This document shows, in pieces, positions 36,059 through 45,373 of a DNA stretch of 64,000 nucleotides. The stretch is from Thalassoglobus polymorphus. GTDB taxonomy: Bacteria; Planctomycetota; Planctomycetia; Planctomycetales; Planctomycetaceae. The DNA is taken from positions 4,754,001 to 4,818,000 of the forward strand of contig NZ_CP036267.1 in the NCBI RefSeq assembly GCF_007744255.1. Reading direction: 5' to 3'. Each line of letters starts with the position of its first letter. The stretch's first letter is position 1. The position numbers were made by a program, and so were the translations under genes. The notes below the pieces were generated by a model. The model ran no database searches. It saw only the letters and a program-made list of their open reading frames with translations, and was not told the DNA's origin.

Positions 36059-37681
36059 CTATTGAGAATTGTTCTTCTTTGGAGTCTGCTTGGGCTTCTG
36101 CCTCTGACGTCGCGGGTTCTGCTTGAGTTTCAACGACGGCGGATTGGGCTCGACCGAGCCGGTATCGTCCGGGACTTCAAGTTCCGCTTGCAGGCGTTTG
36201 ATCTCTGCCTTCAACTCTTTGACAAGCGACTTGTATTGCGGCTCGGCATAAATGTTCGTCATCTCCAGCGGGTCCGCTTCCAAGTCGTAGAGTTCCCATT
36301 CGTCAATATTGTAGAAGTGAATCAGTTTGTATCTGTCAGTTCGAACTCCATAGTGACGCCTGACCATGTGGGCGGTACGGCGATTGTTTAGAAATTCGTA
36401 ATAATGGTAGTAGTGCGATTTCCGCCAGTCGTCGGGGGACTCTCCTTTAAGTAGAGGAACCAGACTATGGCCTTGCATATCGTTGGGAACATCGAGTCCT
36501 GCAATGTCCAGAAACGTTTCTGCAAAGTCGATGTTCGAAACAAGATGGTTATCCTTCGAGTTCGGTTTTGTGACACCTGGCCAGCGAACGAGAAGTGGTT
36601 GACGATATGATTCTTCATACATGAAACGCTTGTCGAACCAACCATGATCACCCAGATAGAATCCTTGATCAGAGCTGTAAATGACGACAGTGTTCTCAGT
36701 CAGCCCAGCCTCATCCAGGTAATCAAGCATGCGGCCGATGTTGTCATCAACCGAAGCAATGCAGCGAAGATAGTCTTTGATGTACCGTTGATACTTCCAG
36801 CGGACCAGGTCATCGCCTTTGAGATTGGCTTTGCGGAAAGCTTCGTTTTTCGGTTCGTACGCAGCGTTCCAAACTTCGAGTTGTTCTTCATTCAAATATG
36901 GCGGGGGAGTCAACTTGAGATCTCGCGGTGTCATCGTTTTAGCGATCGACATGTCTTGCTCGTGAGCGGCACGTCCTCGGGTTGAATAATCATCGAACAG
37001 GTTTGGCGGTTCGGGGATTTCAACGTCGTCAAACATGTGCAAGTAGCCCGGCCCCGGAGCCCATTCGCGGTGTGGGGCCTTATGCTGATACATCAGCATG
37101 AACGGCTTTTCATCGTCGCGGGAATTCTTCAGCCACTCCAACGCGAGGTCGGTGATGATCTCTGTCGTGTAGCCTGTATATTTCGTCCGTTTCGGATTCC
37201 CATCACCCTTCTCGTCGCGGAGCATCAGTGGGTTGTAGTATGGTCCTTGACCAATCAGCACTTCAGAGTAGTTGTAGCCTTGCGGGGGCATGTGCTCACC
37301 CAGATGCCACTTTCCGATGACTGCTGTTTCGTAGCCAGACTTTTTCAGAAGTTTCGGAAATGTTTGTTGAGTCCCATCGAACTTGTCGCCATTTGTGCGA
37401 AACCCGTTGAGGTGGCTGTACTTGCCAGTTTGAATAACCGCTCGTGACGGTCCGCAGATCGAGTTTGTACAGAAGCAATTCTCGAAGAGCATCCCTTCAT
37501 TGGCGATGCGATCGAGATTCGGAGTTTTGTTGATTTTCGATCCGTATGCACTGATCGAGTGCGAAGCGTGATCATCTGTGAAAATGAACAGGATATTCGG
37601 GCGCTTATCGGCAGCCTGAATTGCTGCCGTCAACGTGAAGAAGGCTGCCATGAATGTGAGAAAGGGGTTACGATTCAGCAT
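36059..37681 (-). CDS. Secreted Cys-type sulfatase
   Basis: A sulfatase of about 540 residues, hydrolysing sulfate esters, probably from sulfated polysaccharides. After a signal peptide (about 1-23) comes the metal site (IFTDDHASH, Asp36 and Asp37), then the formylglycine motif CGPSR with Cys76 as the residue to be modified. Later motifs are [27 protein letters not shown] and [11 protein letters not shown]. The C-terminal 30 residues are basic and low-complexity. The maturase at 8492-9877 could install the formylglycine. I choose the ATG at 37681 because it gives a normal signal peptide; the frame extends 27 codons further. The start overlaps no other gene; gmd is divergent. Confidence 0.9.
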   Translation of the reverse strand: MLNRNPFLTFMAAFFTLTAAIQAADKRPNILFIFTDDHASHSISAYGSKINKTPNLDRIANEGMLFENCFCTNSICGPSRAVIQTGKYSHLNGFRTNGDKFDGTQQTFPKLLKKSGYETAVIGKWHLGEHMPPQGYNYSEVLIGQGPYYNPLMLRDEKGDGNPKRTKYTGYTTEIITDLALEWLKNSRDDEKPFMLMYQHKAPHREWAPGPGYLHMFDDVEIPEPPNLFDDYSTRGRAAHEQDMSIAKTMTPRDLKLTPPPYLNEEQLEVWNAAYEPKNEAFRKANLKGDDLVRWKYQRYIKDYLRCIASVDDNIGRMLDYLDEAGLTENTVVIYSSDQGFYLGDHGWFDKRFMYEESYRQPLLVRWPGVTKPNSKDNHLVSNIDFAETFLDIAGLDVPNDMQGHSLVPLLKGESPDDWRKSHYYHYYEFLNNRRTAHMVRRHYGVRTDRYKLIHFYNIDEWELYDLEADPLEMTNIYAEPQYKSLVKELKAEIKRLQAELEVPDDTGSVEPNPPSLKLKQNPRRQRQKPKQTPKKNNSQ

Positions 37682-37835
37682 CTGCTCAATATTCTCCATC
37701 GTTGGTTTGTTGATCTCTGAGTTGTTCTCAACGATCATCCGGTTTCCCATCTGAGTGGTCAAGCGAGTCGAAGTAGAGACGGCTCAACCGTTCATCTTCC
37801 TGACATTCATTTCACCTACCTGGACTTCTATCGAA

Positions 37836-38846
37836 ATGCCACAAACGGCACTCATCACCGGAATCACCGGACAGGATGGTTCATACTTGTGTGAACTCCT
37901 GCTTTCTAAAGGGTACTGCGTCCACGGATCAACGCGATCAGCGGAAAGTGAGAGTCTGAATCACCTGAAAGCGGGACTCAACAAAGCACGCTTGCCTGAA
38001 GATCCTCTCGACTCAGTCTTGAAGATCCATCAGTTGGATTTCGCCAGGGACGAGGCGACAAGTGAATTTCTCGACAAGCACAAGATCGACGAAATTTATC
38101 ACCTTGCAGGGCAGACTCGGGTTGGTGATTCATTCGATCATCCCACAGCCACGTTCAATGCCAACGTAAAACCGACTCTCGCGTTGCTCGAAGCGATTCG
38201 GGCATCGAGCAGGTCTCAATCAATCCGATTCTTTCAGGCGAGCAGTGCCGAGATATTTGGTGGAACGGAAGAGTCTCCGCAATCAGAATCGACTCAATAC
38301 GCACCTCGCTCACCCTATGCAGCCTCGAAAGTTGCCGCTCAATCATTGGTCGAATCGTATCGAGAAGCTTACGGTCTGTTTGTTTGCTCAGGGATTCTTT
38401 ACAACCATGAATCACCCCGGCGTTCTGCCGAGTTTGTCTCTGGAAAGATCGTTGATGCCGCCGCACGCATTGCTCTCGGAGAAGAACATAAACTTGTTTT
38501 AGGCAACTTCGAGACTGGTCGTGACTGGGGCTTTGCAGGCGATTATGTTGAAGCGATGTGGATGATGCTTCAGCATGAAGCGCCGAAAGACTATGTGATT
38601 GCGACCGGAGAATGGCACTCGCTGCGAGAGTTTTTAGAAATCGCATTTCAAACGGTCGGACTTGATTGGCAAGACTACACAACATCCGATCCGAAATTCT
38701 TCCGACCAGTTGAGCCAACACGACTCGTTGGAGATCCGACCCGCATCAAAACTGATCTCGGTTGGCAACCCCAAACGACTTTTGCCGAGATGATCGAAGC
38801 GATGGTCAAGCAGCGAATCGTGCAGAGACGCAGCGAGTCAGAGTAA
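37836..38846 (+). CDS. gmd: GDP-mannose 4,6-dehydratase
   Basis: A 336-residue extended short-chain dehydrogenase that converts GDP-mannose to GDP-4-keto-6-deoxymannose, precursor of GDP-fucose, rhamnose or perosamine for surface glycans. The NAD(P) motif GITGQDGSYL lies at residues 8-17, then HQLDFARD, YHLAGQTRVGDSF, FQASSAEIFGG, the catalytic YAASK and the family-specific LYNHESPRR. A length of about 340 is typical. The start is the ATG at 37836; the open frame upstream overlaps the sulfatase 5' region and is not credible. No fucose synthase or other sugar-nucleotide gene is adjacent. A family A element with a nested B element follows within 70 bases. Confidence 0.93.
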   Translation: MPQTALITGITGQDGSYLCELLLSKGYCVHGSTRSAESESLNHLKAGLNKARLPEDPLDSVLKIHQLDFARDEATSEFLDKHKIDEIYHLAGQTRVGDSFDHPTATFNANVKPTLALLEAIRASSRSQSIRFFQASSAEIFGGTEESPQSESTQYAPRSPYAASKVAAQSLVESYREAYGLFVCSGILYNHESPRRSAEFVSGKIVDAAARIALGEEHKLVLGNFETGRDWGFAGDYVEAMWMMLQHEAPKDYVIATGEWHSLREFLEIAFQTVGLDWQDYTTSDPKFFRPVEPTRLVGDPTRIKTDLGWQPQTTFAEMIEAMVKQRIVQRRSESE

Positions 38847-38912
38847 AAACATATTTCACCACACACTTAAAGTGTGCGGTGAAATCGAATTCGTTCGTTG
38901 CTCAAGATTGCA

Positions 38913-39097
38913 CTACAGCATCTTTCGAACTGGCTTGCAGATTCTGCCTCGTGGCGAACAGCATTTTTACTTGAACCAGTCCGAAAACTTCTGGAATAGC
39001 CGCCCGTCTCAATGTTTGAGAGAGCAATGTCAACTCACAGGACCAGCTCTAGAGAAATGCGTTCTTCACGGGCACACGAAAGAGCGAACTGCTCTAG
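38913..39097 (+). repeat. Family A element, copy A3, interrupted by a family B element
   Basis: It starts CTACAGCATCTTTCGAACT, ends AACTGCTCTAG, and aligns with A2 on both sides of an insertion: left half to GAACAGCATTTTTA, right half from AGAAATGCGTTCTTCACGGG. Removing the 83-bp B element and one CTAG leaves about 106 bp, the length of the uninterrupted copies. The terminal CTAG (39094-39097) is shared with a further A left end to the right. Confidence 0.9.
38970..39052 (+). repeat. Family B element, full copy B2, nested in A3
   Basis: An 83-bp unit from CTTG (38970-38973, apparently a mutated CTAG) to CTAG (39049-39052), with end motifs CCAGTCC and GGACCAG and a central CTCAATGTTTGAG hairpin. 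It occupies the A-internal CTAG that is empty in A2. Same length as B1 and B3. Confidence 0.88.
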
Positions 39098-39127
39098 ATC
39101 ATCTCTCGAATTGCTTCCAGGATCGGC
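39094..39127 (+). repeat. Family A element, left-end fragment overlapping a gene end
   Basis: CTAGATCATCTCTCGAATTG and the following TTCCAGGAT match the A1 left end (CTAGAGCATCTTTCGAATTG, then TTTGCAGGAT) with a few changes. Its CTAG is the right end of A3. On the minus strand, this fragment encodes the last residues and stop codon of the 992-residue protein. Confidence 0.75.
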
Positions 39128-42077
39128 CGGGGCGATCAACCCGAAATGTGACAAGTCGCGTCGACTCGACTTCCGTCACGTAAACGGAACGTCCATCGGA
39201 ACCACCAAAGCAGAGATTACTGGGCCGCATCCCTAACACGTGGATCTCACGCAATACTTCTCCCGTAGGAGTCATCTTCACGACAGTCCCTTTCCCGTAT
39301 CGAGTCAGATACAAATTGCCGTCGACATCCGCACGCATTCCGTCAAAACCGTGATCCGGAAACTGTCGGATGAGCCGCTTGTCTATCAGCTTTTTCTCAT
39401 CAGTGATGGTAAACGCCCAGACGTTTCGTTGACGACTTTCGTTGACGTACAGGGTTTTCCCATCCGGACTCACTTCGATCCCGTTTGTCGTTCCGAGATC
39501 GTTGGCAAGTCGCGTTGTCGTTCCGTCAGGGTCGATTCGCCAAAGTTGTCCTGTTGATTCCTTCCAATTGGGATCGCTGGCGTACAGAGTTCCATCGTCC
39601 GCGATTGCGATATCGTTTGGCTGATTCATCGCTGACTGCTGAGCATGCAGCGAGACGGCGCGCGTTTCAGGATTGATCCGCCAAATTTTATGGTTGACAT
39701 AATCAGCAACAAACATTTCTCCCCCTTGCCCAAAGCGGATGCCATTTCCGACACCCTTCTCAGGGAGATTCACGAAGATTTCCCCTGCTCCATCAGGAGT
39801 GACTCGTCCGATCGTCCCCTGTCGGGAATAATTCACAGCATAGATATTGCCTTGAGCATCGCAGGCCGGACCTTCGATGCCAGGTGTAAACTCACCAGGT
39901 CGAGTCACCGCACGAGCAACCCACATAGGTTCTTCTGGTGAAAAAACGATATCCGAGCCCCCTCCAAACTTTGCTGGAAGTGGCATGTTTTCAAACTCTG
40001 CATCAGCTGCTCCCAACCGAAACTGCCACCTTCCCGCAAGCTTCATCTCTCGCTGTGCGGAGTGAAGTACCGGCGCCGCAGTGAGTGCAGATGTCGCTCC
40101 AGGAACATGAAGCGTCAGCAAGTTGTAATCACCGACTACGATTGATTCCCTTGCAATTGTAAAACTTTTCCCATCCCGAGATCCCAGCTCTTTGCCGTTC
40201 ACCCATGCCCGAATCCCCCCTTCTGAAGTCGGACTTGTCAGCCGGAAAGAAAGTGGTTGCCCCTTTTCAATAAAAGACGTTGAAAGATAGAGCACACAAC
40301 GATACCAGCCAGAGCCATCGACTTCTTTCAGAACACCCTGCGAAGCACCCTCCCACGTCGACGGGACAGCTACATTCACCCAATGCTCTCGATATTCTTC
40401 TTCCGGAGTCAAAGACGGAATCGATTCTGGCACAGCCTGATCAACTCCCCAGTAGACAGCGTTCGCCAGGAGCCGTACGAATGAGGCTTGCTGAAAATCG
40501 TCCGGATGCCCCAAGGCGACATAGAACGACTTCCCGCCATCGGTCCGAGTGTATGTCCACGCAACCGGGTCCGCGTCATGACCTTTGACAGAACCTTCCA
40601 TAATCACATTCGCCCCGGATCGCAAAGGACCTGTTTTATATTGATGACCACTCTGCACAAACGGCGTCTCATCAATCCCGGTCGAGACGACATGTTCTCC
40701 ACTTGCAGGAGTGAGCTTCACGGTCGAACGAAGTTCATCTGGATAACTTCCGTGGTAGTTACCGCCAAAAACATCGGCATCGAACTCCGGCCAGTCCCTG
40801 TAACCTTCAGTAACTTCTGAATTCCGCAAGGCGAAGGCATGGCTGGATGTACGTAGACCGATCACCGGTTTTCCAGCGGTAACATATTCACGAAGAATCG
40901 ACATGTCCTCTTCGGGCAAGAGACGCCGCCTGACGCTCAGCAGAAGCAGGTCAGCATCGCGGATCACCTCAAAGCCGGGAATTGAGTATGGGTTCTCTTC
41001 ATCGGCGTGCAACACAGTCACTCGAAAGTCGCGACCGAGTGCCTTGACTGCGAAATCGGGAAGCGTCGCATGCGAACCATACGGCTTCTCAGCGATGACC
41101 ATCACGACGTGCGGACGGCTGTCTTTCGAAAATCGGAACGGTTCCCCACCAAGAATCTGGTCACTCGTGATCGTTGGGCAAATGTATCGTTCAATGTGCG
41201 AAACGATCAGGTCATTCCCTGTGAAGTGAGAGACATATGGCCATCGCTGAGGGTTGTACATGGCATCGGTCATGTCACTCATCAAGACAACCCGTTTACC
41301 ATTCCGTGCCATCTGCCGCAGACCAAACGGACGACCAAGCACACACATATTGACATGCACACCAGTCAGAATCACATTTTTGATTCCGCGACTTTCGAGC
41401 ACATTCCAAACTTCATCCCCTCGATCTGAAATAAAATCTCGCGCCGCGTCGATGGAAATCAAAGCTGATTGTCGTTGCCAGGGAAGGTTCGGAGCGCGTC
41501 CCAGCTCGATTAACTTTTCGCGCCAGACTGCATGCTCTTGAGGATCGTCGTCCTCTCCTCCATCCGACTGATCAATCGGATAGGCAGCACGTTCTTCAGA
41601 TGGAATTTGCGAACACCAATCGCCGATCGCATGTGGAACTTGCTTCGCACGAGGGGCAGCCATGGCTCTTTCCCGAGCAGCATGCCCCTCATAAGCGGGC
41701 ATGCAGTCACTCGGTGAATGAATAATCGTCACTCCTTGATCGCGAGCCTTCTTTAATACCGCATCGAGTCGAGGTGCAAACTCCTCCAGTCGACGGACAG
41801 CGTTCAGGCAATGATGATAGTCCCAGACATCACAAACAATGATCGCAGTTTCGGATGGAGACCAGGACTCCATCGTGGTGACTGGCAGAAACCGCCCCGT
41901 TCCAACACCCGATTCCTGTTGTGAATGTAGTTCCAGTTTGAGCTGCTCCAATTCAAGCGGTTCAGCAGCATGACTCGTGGTGGGCAACATGATGTTCGAC
42001 AACATGATGGTCGGCAACGCGGTTCCAAAGATCAGTGCCAGAAAACGAACTGACGAAAATGAATGTCGCTTGAGCAT
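39099..42077 (-). CDS. Secreted multidomain protein: isochorismatase-like, ThuA-like and SMP-30-like domains
   Basis: A 992-residue protein with an N-terminal signal (cleavage near SHAAE, about residue 38). Domain one (about 70-310) is isochorismatase-like, with Asp83 (IVCDVWDYHHC) and Cys245 (VHVNMCVLGRPFG) as probable catalytic residues. Domain two (about 320-540) is ThuA-like, a class I amidotransferase-type fold (LLLLSVRRRLLPEE, FGGNYHGSY). Domain three (about 560-690) is a beta-sandwich of carbohydrate-binding type (VPSTWEG, RAWVNGKELG). Domain four (about 700-985) is an SMP-30/gluconolactonase beta-propeller (DAQGNIYAVNYS, NQPNDIAIADDGTLYASD, SPDGKTLYVNES). No substrate can be named. 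The last codons and the stop lie in a family A repeat fragment, so the C-terminus may have been reshaped by insertion. Confidence 0.88.
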   Translation of the reverse strand: MLKRHSFSSVRFLALIFGTALPTIMLSNIMLPTTSHAAEPLELEQLKLELHSQQESGVGTGRFLPVTTMESWSPSETAIIVCDVWDYHHCLNAVRRLEEFAPRLDAVLKKARDQGVTIIHSPSDCMPAYEGHAARERAMAAPRAKQVPHAIGDWCSQIPSEERAAYPIDQSDGGEDDDPQEHAVWREKLIELGRAPNLPWQRQSALISIDAARDFISDRGDEVWNVLESRGIKNVILTGVHVNMCVLGRPFGLRQMARNGKRVVLMSDMTDAMYNPQRWPYVSHFTGNDLIVSHIERYICPTITSDQILGGEPFRFSKDSRPHVVMVIAEKPYGSHATLPDFAVKALGRDFRVTVLHADEENPYSIPGFEVIRDADLLLLSVRRRLLPEEDMSILREYVTAGKPVIGLRTSSHAFALRNSEVTEGYRDWPEFDADVFGGNYHGSYPDELRSTVKLTPASGEHVVSTGIDETPFVQSGHQYKTGPLRSGANVIMEGSVKGHDADPVAWTYTRTDGGKSFYVALGHPDDFQQASFVRLLANAVYWGVDQAVPESIPSLTPEEEYREHWVNVAVPSTWEGASQGVLKEVDGSGWYRCVLYLSTSFIEKGQPLSFRLTSPTSEGGIRAWVNGKELGSRDGKSFTIARESIVVGDYNLLTLHVPGATSALTAAPVLHSAQREMKLAGRWQFRLGAADAEFENMPLPAKFGGGSDIVFSPEEPMWVARAVTRPGEFTPGIEGPACDAQGNIYAVNYSRQGTIGRVTPDGAGEIFVNLPEKGVGNGIRFGQGGEMFVADYVNHKIWRINPETRAVSLHAQQSAMNQPNDIAIADDGTLYASDPNWKESTGQLWRIDPDGTTTRLANDLGTTNGIEVSPDGKTLYVNESRQRNVWAFTITDEKKLIDKRLIRQFPDHGFDGMRADVDGNLYLTRYGKGTVVKMTPTGEVLREIHVLGMRPSNLCFGGSDGRSVYVTEVESTRLVTFRVDRPGRSWKQFER

Positions 42078-42189
42078 GTCGATCCAAATGGGCTGAGCTA
42101 TTCCGGGGTCTTACATCGATGCAACTCAGTGTAACACGATTGAGTCACACGTGAAGCTCTCTCAGACAAACGGTTCTACGGTCCACCAA

Positions 42190-43848
42190 TCAATCCTCAC
42201 ACCACTTTCTCAACAACGTCATGACAGTTGCTCGGTGTTTTTGAAAATCCTTCCCTGCTCCGTTCCGAGCCATCGCAAAGACCAGCCGCTTATCAGGATT
42301 GACGACCAGAAGTGTTCCGCATCCGCCAGCGTGGCCATAGCTTCCCGGTCCTAAATACTGACCAAAGTCTTGAAACCCAATCCCGTACTTCGTTTTCAAG
42401 TCGGGGAAAAATGGAGTGAGCAACGTGGGCAGAATCGCATCGTGAGTTTCCTCTGAAATCACTTCCAATGAACCATATTTTCCTCTGTTACTCAACACCA
42501 CACCGATACGTGCCATGTCTTCTGCTGAAAAGCCAGTTCCCCCCGGAAGCATGTCGTGAATCCCAAGTGGCGAGAACATGTCTCGCTCCATCGCATCCCA
42601 GTAGTTTCGCCCTCGTAAAAGTTCCAGCGAACGAACCGAGAGAATCACGCCAACGACGCCATACCGAGACTTGCTTCCGGGATTCCACTCTCGTGGACAA
42701 TGTGCAATCAGACTCTCATTCCAAGCGTGAAAATAAAACAATCGTCGAAATGCGAGTTCCCACGGAAAGTGAATTCCGGTCGCGTGAACGTGACCGGCTC
42801 GGAATGTCAGATTGCGATCCTTCGCACTGTTGAAGTCTGGAAGAAAGTTACCAATCGGTTCGTCTAGCTGAATCGCACCTTGATCAACATACATCGCAAG
42901 TTGAAGGCCAATGAGTGGCTTCATGGCTGAGTCCAGCCGCATCGGAGTATTGACAGTCACATTGACAGTCGCTTTGTCACCTTCCACTTCTCCGTACCCT
43001 TGCGACAGGACAACCACGCCGTCTTGTGCGACCACGACCGCCATCGGTTCTTGCGACGCTGCATACCATTCATCAAGTTTGAGCTTGAGTTCCTGGACCT
43101 GCTCTTCAGAAATTCCAGTCTGATCAAGTGGCCCGTTGTGTAACGTCGGGGCCGACGCGCCAGTAAGTTTTTTCGGTACAGCTTTCACCAGTGGAGTCTG
43201 GTCGATCCCCATGAGTTTACGTTTCAGCCGCACATGTCGAGTGGCGTTCTCCATTTGCAATTGGCCCGGACGAAGCGAACTCGCTGGACGATCTGAATCA
43301 AGCAGCGCAGCCAATTCGACGGCCCCTGCTTCGGTCTTTTTCCAGCGATCCAACAGTGCAGTCGCTTCTTCACGTTGACGATCAGAATTCTTGCCAGCCT
43401 CAACCGTTCCAAGACTCTTCTCCGTGAGTCTCTCATGGGCGAATTTCGTAAGATCCAGAGACTTCACAACACAACAACAAGTCATCGCTCGACGTAAAGG
43501 AGGTCCGTCGGGAACAGGCGCTTCGCCGTATGCATAGTAGCGTCCCGGTTCGCTGGCAACCTGCACTGCTTCGAACTGATCATTGAACCAGCGAGTCGGA
43601 ATCGTCGCGTCATCGAGCACCTGCGAAACGAGATGAGGGTGCTCCCAAACCAGTTCGGGCAACTGTTGGCCTTGCCTTAGAATGAATCCAACGGGCGGCG
43701 AGAACTGCTGCTCACCGAAATGCCTGCGAAGTTCCAACGCACTGGAACGGAGTTCATCTCCAACAGATTGTTGCCCCCACGCGACCGAGGCTACAACAAG
43801 GAAAATGGTAGATACCAAGCAGCTACAGAACCCGGTCTTGTGAACCAT
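42190..43848 (-). CDS. Secreted serine hydrolase, beta-lactamase/penicillin-binding-like
   Basis: A 552-residue protein with a signal peptide (about 1-25), an N-terminal region of about 230 residues that I do not recognise, and a C-terminal domain of the class C beta-lactamase/DD-peptidase fold. Motif one is SAMK (nucleophile Ser, general-base Lys). The second motif appears as SRYGV, so the Asn of the usual YxN is replaced. The third is HAGG in SYGHAGGCG, as in esterase-like members. It is probably an esterase or peptidase rather than a true beta-lactamase. Three adjacent cysteines (TCCCVV) sit in the unassigned N-terminal region. It is on the same strand as the 992-residue gene, 112 bases apart. 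Confidence 0.85.
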   Translation of the reverse strand: MVHKTGFCSCLVSTIFLVVASVAWGQQSVGDELRSSALELRRHFGEQQFSPPVGFILRQGQQLPELVWEHPHLVSQVLDDATIPTRWFNDQFEAVQVASEPGRYYAYGEAPVPDGPPLRRAMTCCCVVKSLDLTKFAHERLTEKSLGTVEAGKNSDRQREEATALLDRWKKTEAGAVELAALLDSDRPASSLRPGQLQMENATRHVRLKRKLMGIDQTPLVKAVPKKLTGASAPTLHNGPLDQTGISEEQVQELKLKLDEWYAASQEPMAVVVAQDGVVVLSQGYGEVEGDKATVNVTVNTPMRLDSAMKPLIGLQLAMYVDQGAIQLDEPIGNFLPDFNSAKDRNLTFRAGHVHATGIHFPWELAFRRLFYFHAWNESLIAHCPREWNPGSKSRYGVVGVILSVRSLELLRGRNYWDAMERDMFSPLGIHDMLPGGTGFSAEDMARIGVVLSNRGKYGSLEVISEETHDAILPTLLTPFFPDLKTKYGIGFQDFGQYLGPGSYGHAGGCGTLLVVNPDKRLVFAMARNGAGKDFQKHRATVMTLLRKWCED

Positions 43849-43963
43849 AACGATGTTGGTCTCTTGTTATCTGCTGATCCACAATCCATCCACAACTGGC
43901 TGGACCACTGTGACATGAAACTGTGACATGAACATGTGATATGGCAGTTTGTCGTCAGTCAAC

Positions 43964-45373
43964 TCATCCCACTTCTGCAAGCGGCTGCGCCTCATCCAGG
44001 ATATATTGAGGACGGCCTTGAGGGTCGATCAGGGCGACTTGGCTGGCATCGATACCGAGGTTTTTATACAGCGTGGCAAAGACATCCTTGTAGGTCACCG
44101 GACGCTCGATGGTCTCAGCTGCAAGGCGATCTGTTTTCCCGATCACTTGACCGGTCTTCATTCCACCCCCCGCAAGGAAGCATGGACCGACGCGCGGCCA
44201 GTGATCTCGACCACCGTTGGAATTGACTTTCGGAGTCCGTCCAAATTCTCCCCAGGCGACGATCGTCACATCATCCAGCATTCCACGTTCCTGCAAGTCG
44301 GTCACAAGTGCATGGAGCCCAAAATCGACGATCGGCATCAGCGTGTTGATGCGTCCGAAGTGGTCTCGATGCGTATCAAAGTCGCTGATGGAAACACTGA
44401 CAACACGAACCCCCGCTTCGATCAATCGTCTGGCGAGCAGGAATTTCTGCGGAGCATTGGGGCCTTCACTGGTGTAAGAGGCAAGCTTATCCGAACTTGA
44501 GGGAGCAGTGAACTTCTGGATGACTTCCGGGTCCTCCCGAGAAAGGTCCATCGCCTCAGCAAGCTTTCCAGAGGTCAAAATCCCGGTTGCCTGTTGATGG
44601 AACTCATCCATCGCGTCCATCATTCCAGTCGCGTCGACTTTTCGTTGAATGCGATCCAAACCAGAGAGCAACGACTGTCGATGGTCGATTCGAGAAACGG
44701 TCAAACTTTCATTGAGCTCTAGACTCATCTGATGGTCTGCACCGAGTCGTCGAAGTTCTCCTTTCATTCCCGCTTCAAGTTCGCGCTCGAACATCTTGGA
44801 AATGTCAGGGCGAAACGGTTGATAAGCTGGACCAAGGAAACCCGGGCGTGCGCTGTTCCGCACGAGCGGCCGACCTTGCATGATGTCGACAAATGCGGGA
44901 GCGGAATCGGTGGGACTTCCAAACAGCTTGTTGATCACACTTCCCATTGCAGGCCGACCACCGAGAGAAGCCAAGTCCTTGAAGCCATACCCCGATTGAC
45001 ATTGAAAAGCATCGTGACGACCGGCAGATTCCACGAGGGTTCGTATGAAGACAAACTGCTCAGCGATCGAGGCCACCTTGGGCATCAACTCAGAGATCTG
45101 AACTCCAGGAATCGATGTGGAAATCGGTCCGAACTCTCCGCGAATTTCTGCAGGAGCATTCGGTTTAGGATCAAGCGTTTCCCACTGAGGCGGACCACCA
45201 TCAAGATGGATGTTGATCACCGCCTTGCGAGAGTTCTTGATGCCAGCATAAGCCTCAGCTTTCAACAAACTCGCCAGCGTCAAGCCACCGAAACCGATTG
45301 CGCCAGCGTTGAGAAATTCGCGACGCGTCAAACCATCGCAATGCTGAACAGGCGCTCCCTGAAACCGAATCAT
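43964..45373 (-). CDS. Tat-exported DUF1501 protein
   Basis: A protein of about 469 residues of the DUF1501 family, one of the signature families of planctomycetes and related to the alkaline phosphatase/sulfatase fold. The twin-arginine signal is LTRREFLNAGAIGFGGLTLA near the N-terminus. Conserved segments include INIHLDGGPPQWETLDPKP, VESAGRHDAFQCQSGY, VSVSISDFDTHRDHF and VAWGEFGRTPKVNSNGGRDHW. DUF1501 genes are usually paired with a DUF1549/DUF1553 cytochrome-like gene; none is adjacent here. I choose the ATG at 45373, which puts the Arg pair about 17 residues in. Enzymatic function of the family is not established. Confidence 0.88.
   Translation of the reverse strand: MIRFQGAPVQHCDGLTRREFLNAGAIGFGGLTLASLLKAEAYAGIKNSRKAVINIHLDGGPPQWETLDPKPNAPAEIRGEFGPISTSIPGVQISELMPKVASIAEQFVFIRTLVESAGRHDAFQCQSGYGFKDLASLGGRPAMGSVINKLFGSPTDSAPAFVDIMQGRPLVRNSARPGFLGPAYQPFRPDISKMFERELEAGMKGELRRLGADHQMSLELNESLTVSRIDHRQSLLSGLDRIQRKVDATGMMDAMDEFHQQATGILTSGKLAEAMDLSREDPEVIQKFTAPSSSDKLASYTSEGPNAPQKFLLARRLIEAGVRVVSVSISDFDTHRDHFGRINTLMPIVDFGLHALVTDLQERGMLDDVTIVAWGEFGRTPKVNSNGGRDHWPRVGPCFLAGGGMKTGQVIGKTDRLAAETIERPVTYKDVFATLYKNLGIDASQVALIDPQGRPQYILDEAQPLAEVG

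Noticed and set aside
35864-36391. 175-codon plus-strand open frame after SOD
   Set aside because: It starts inside element A2, crosses the SOD terminator and then runs antisense to the sulfatase gene.
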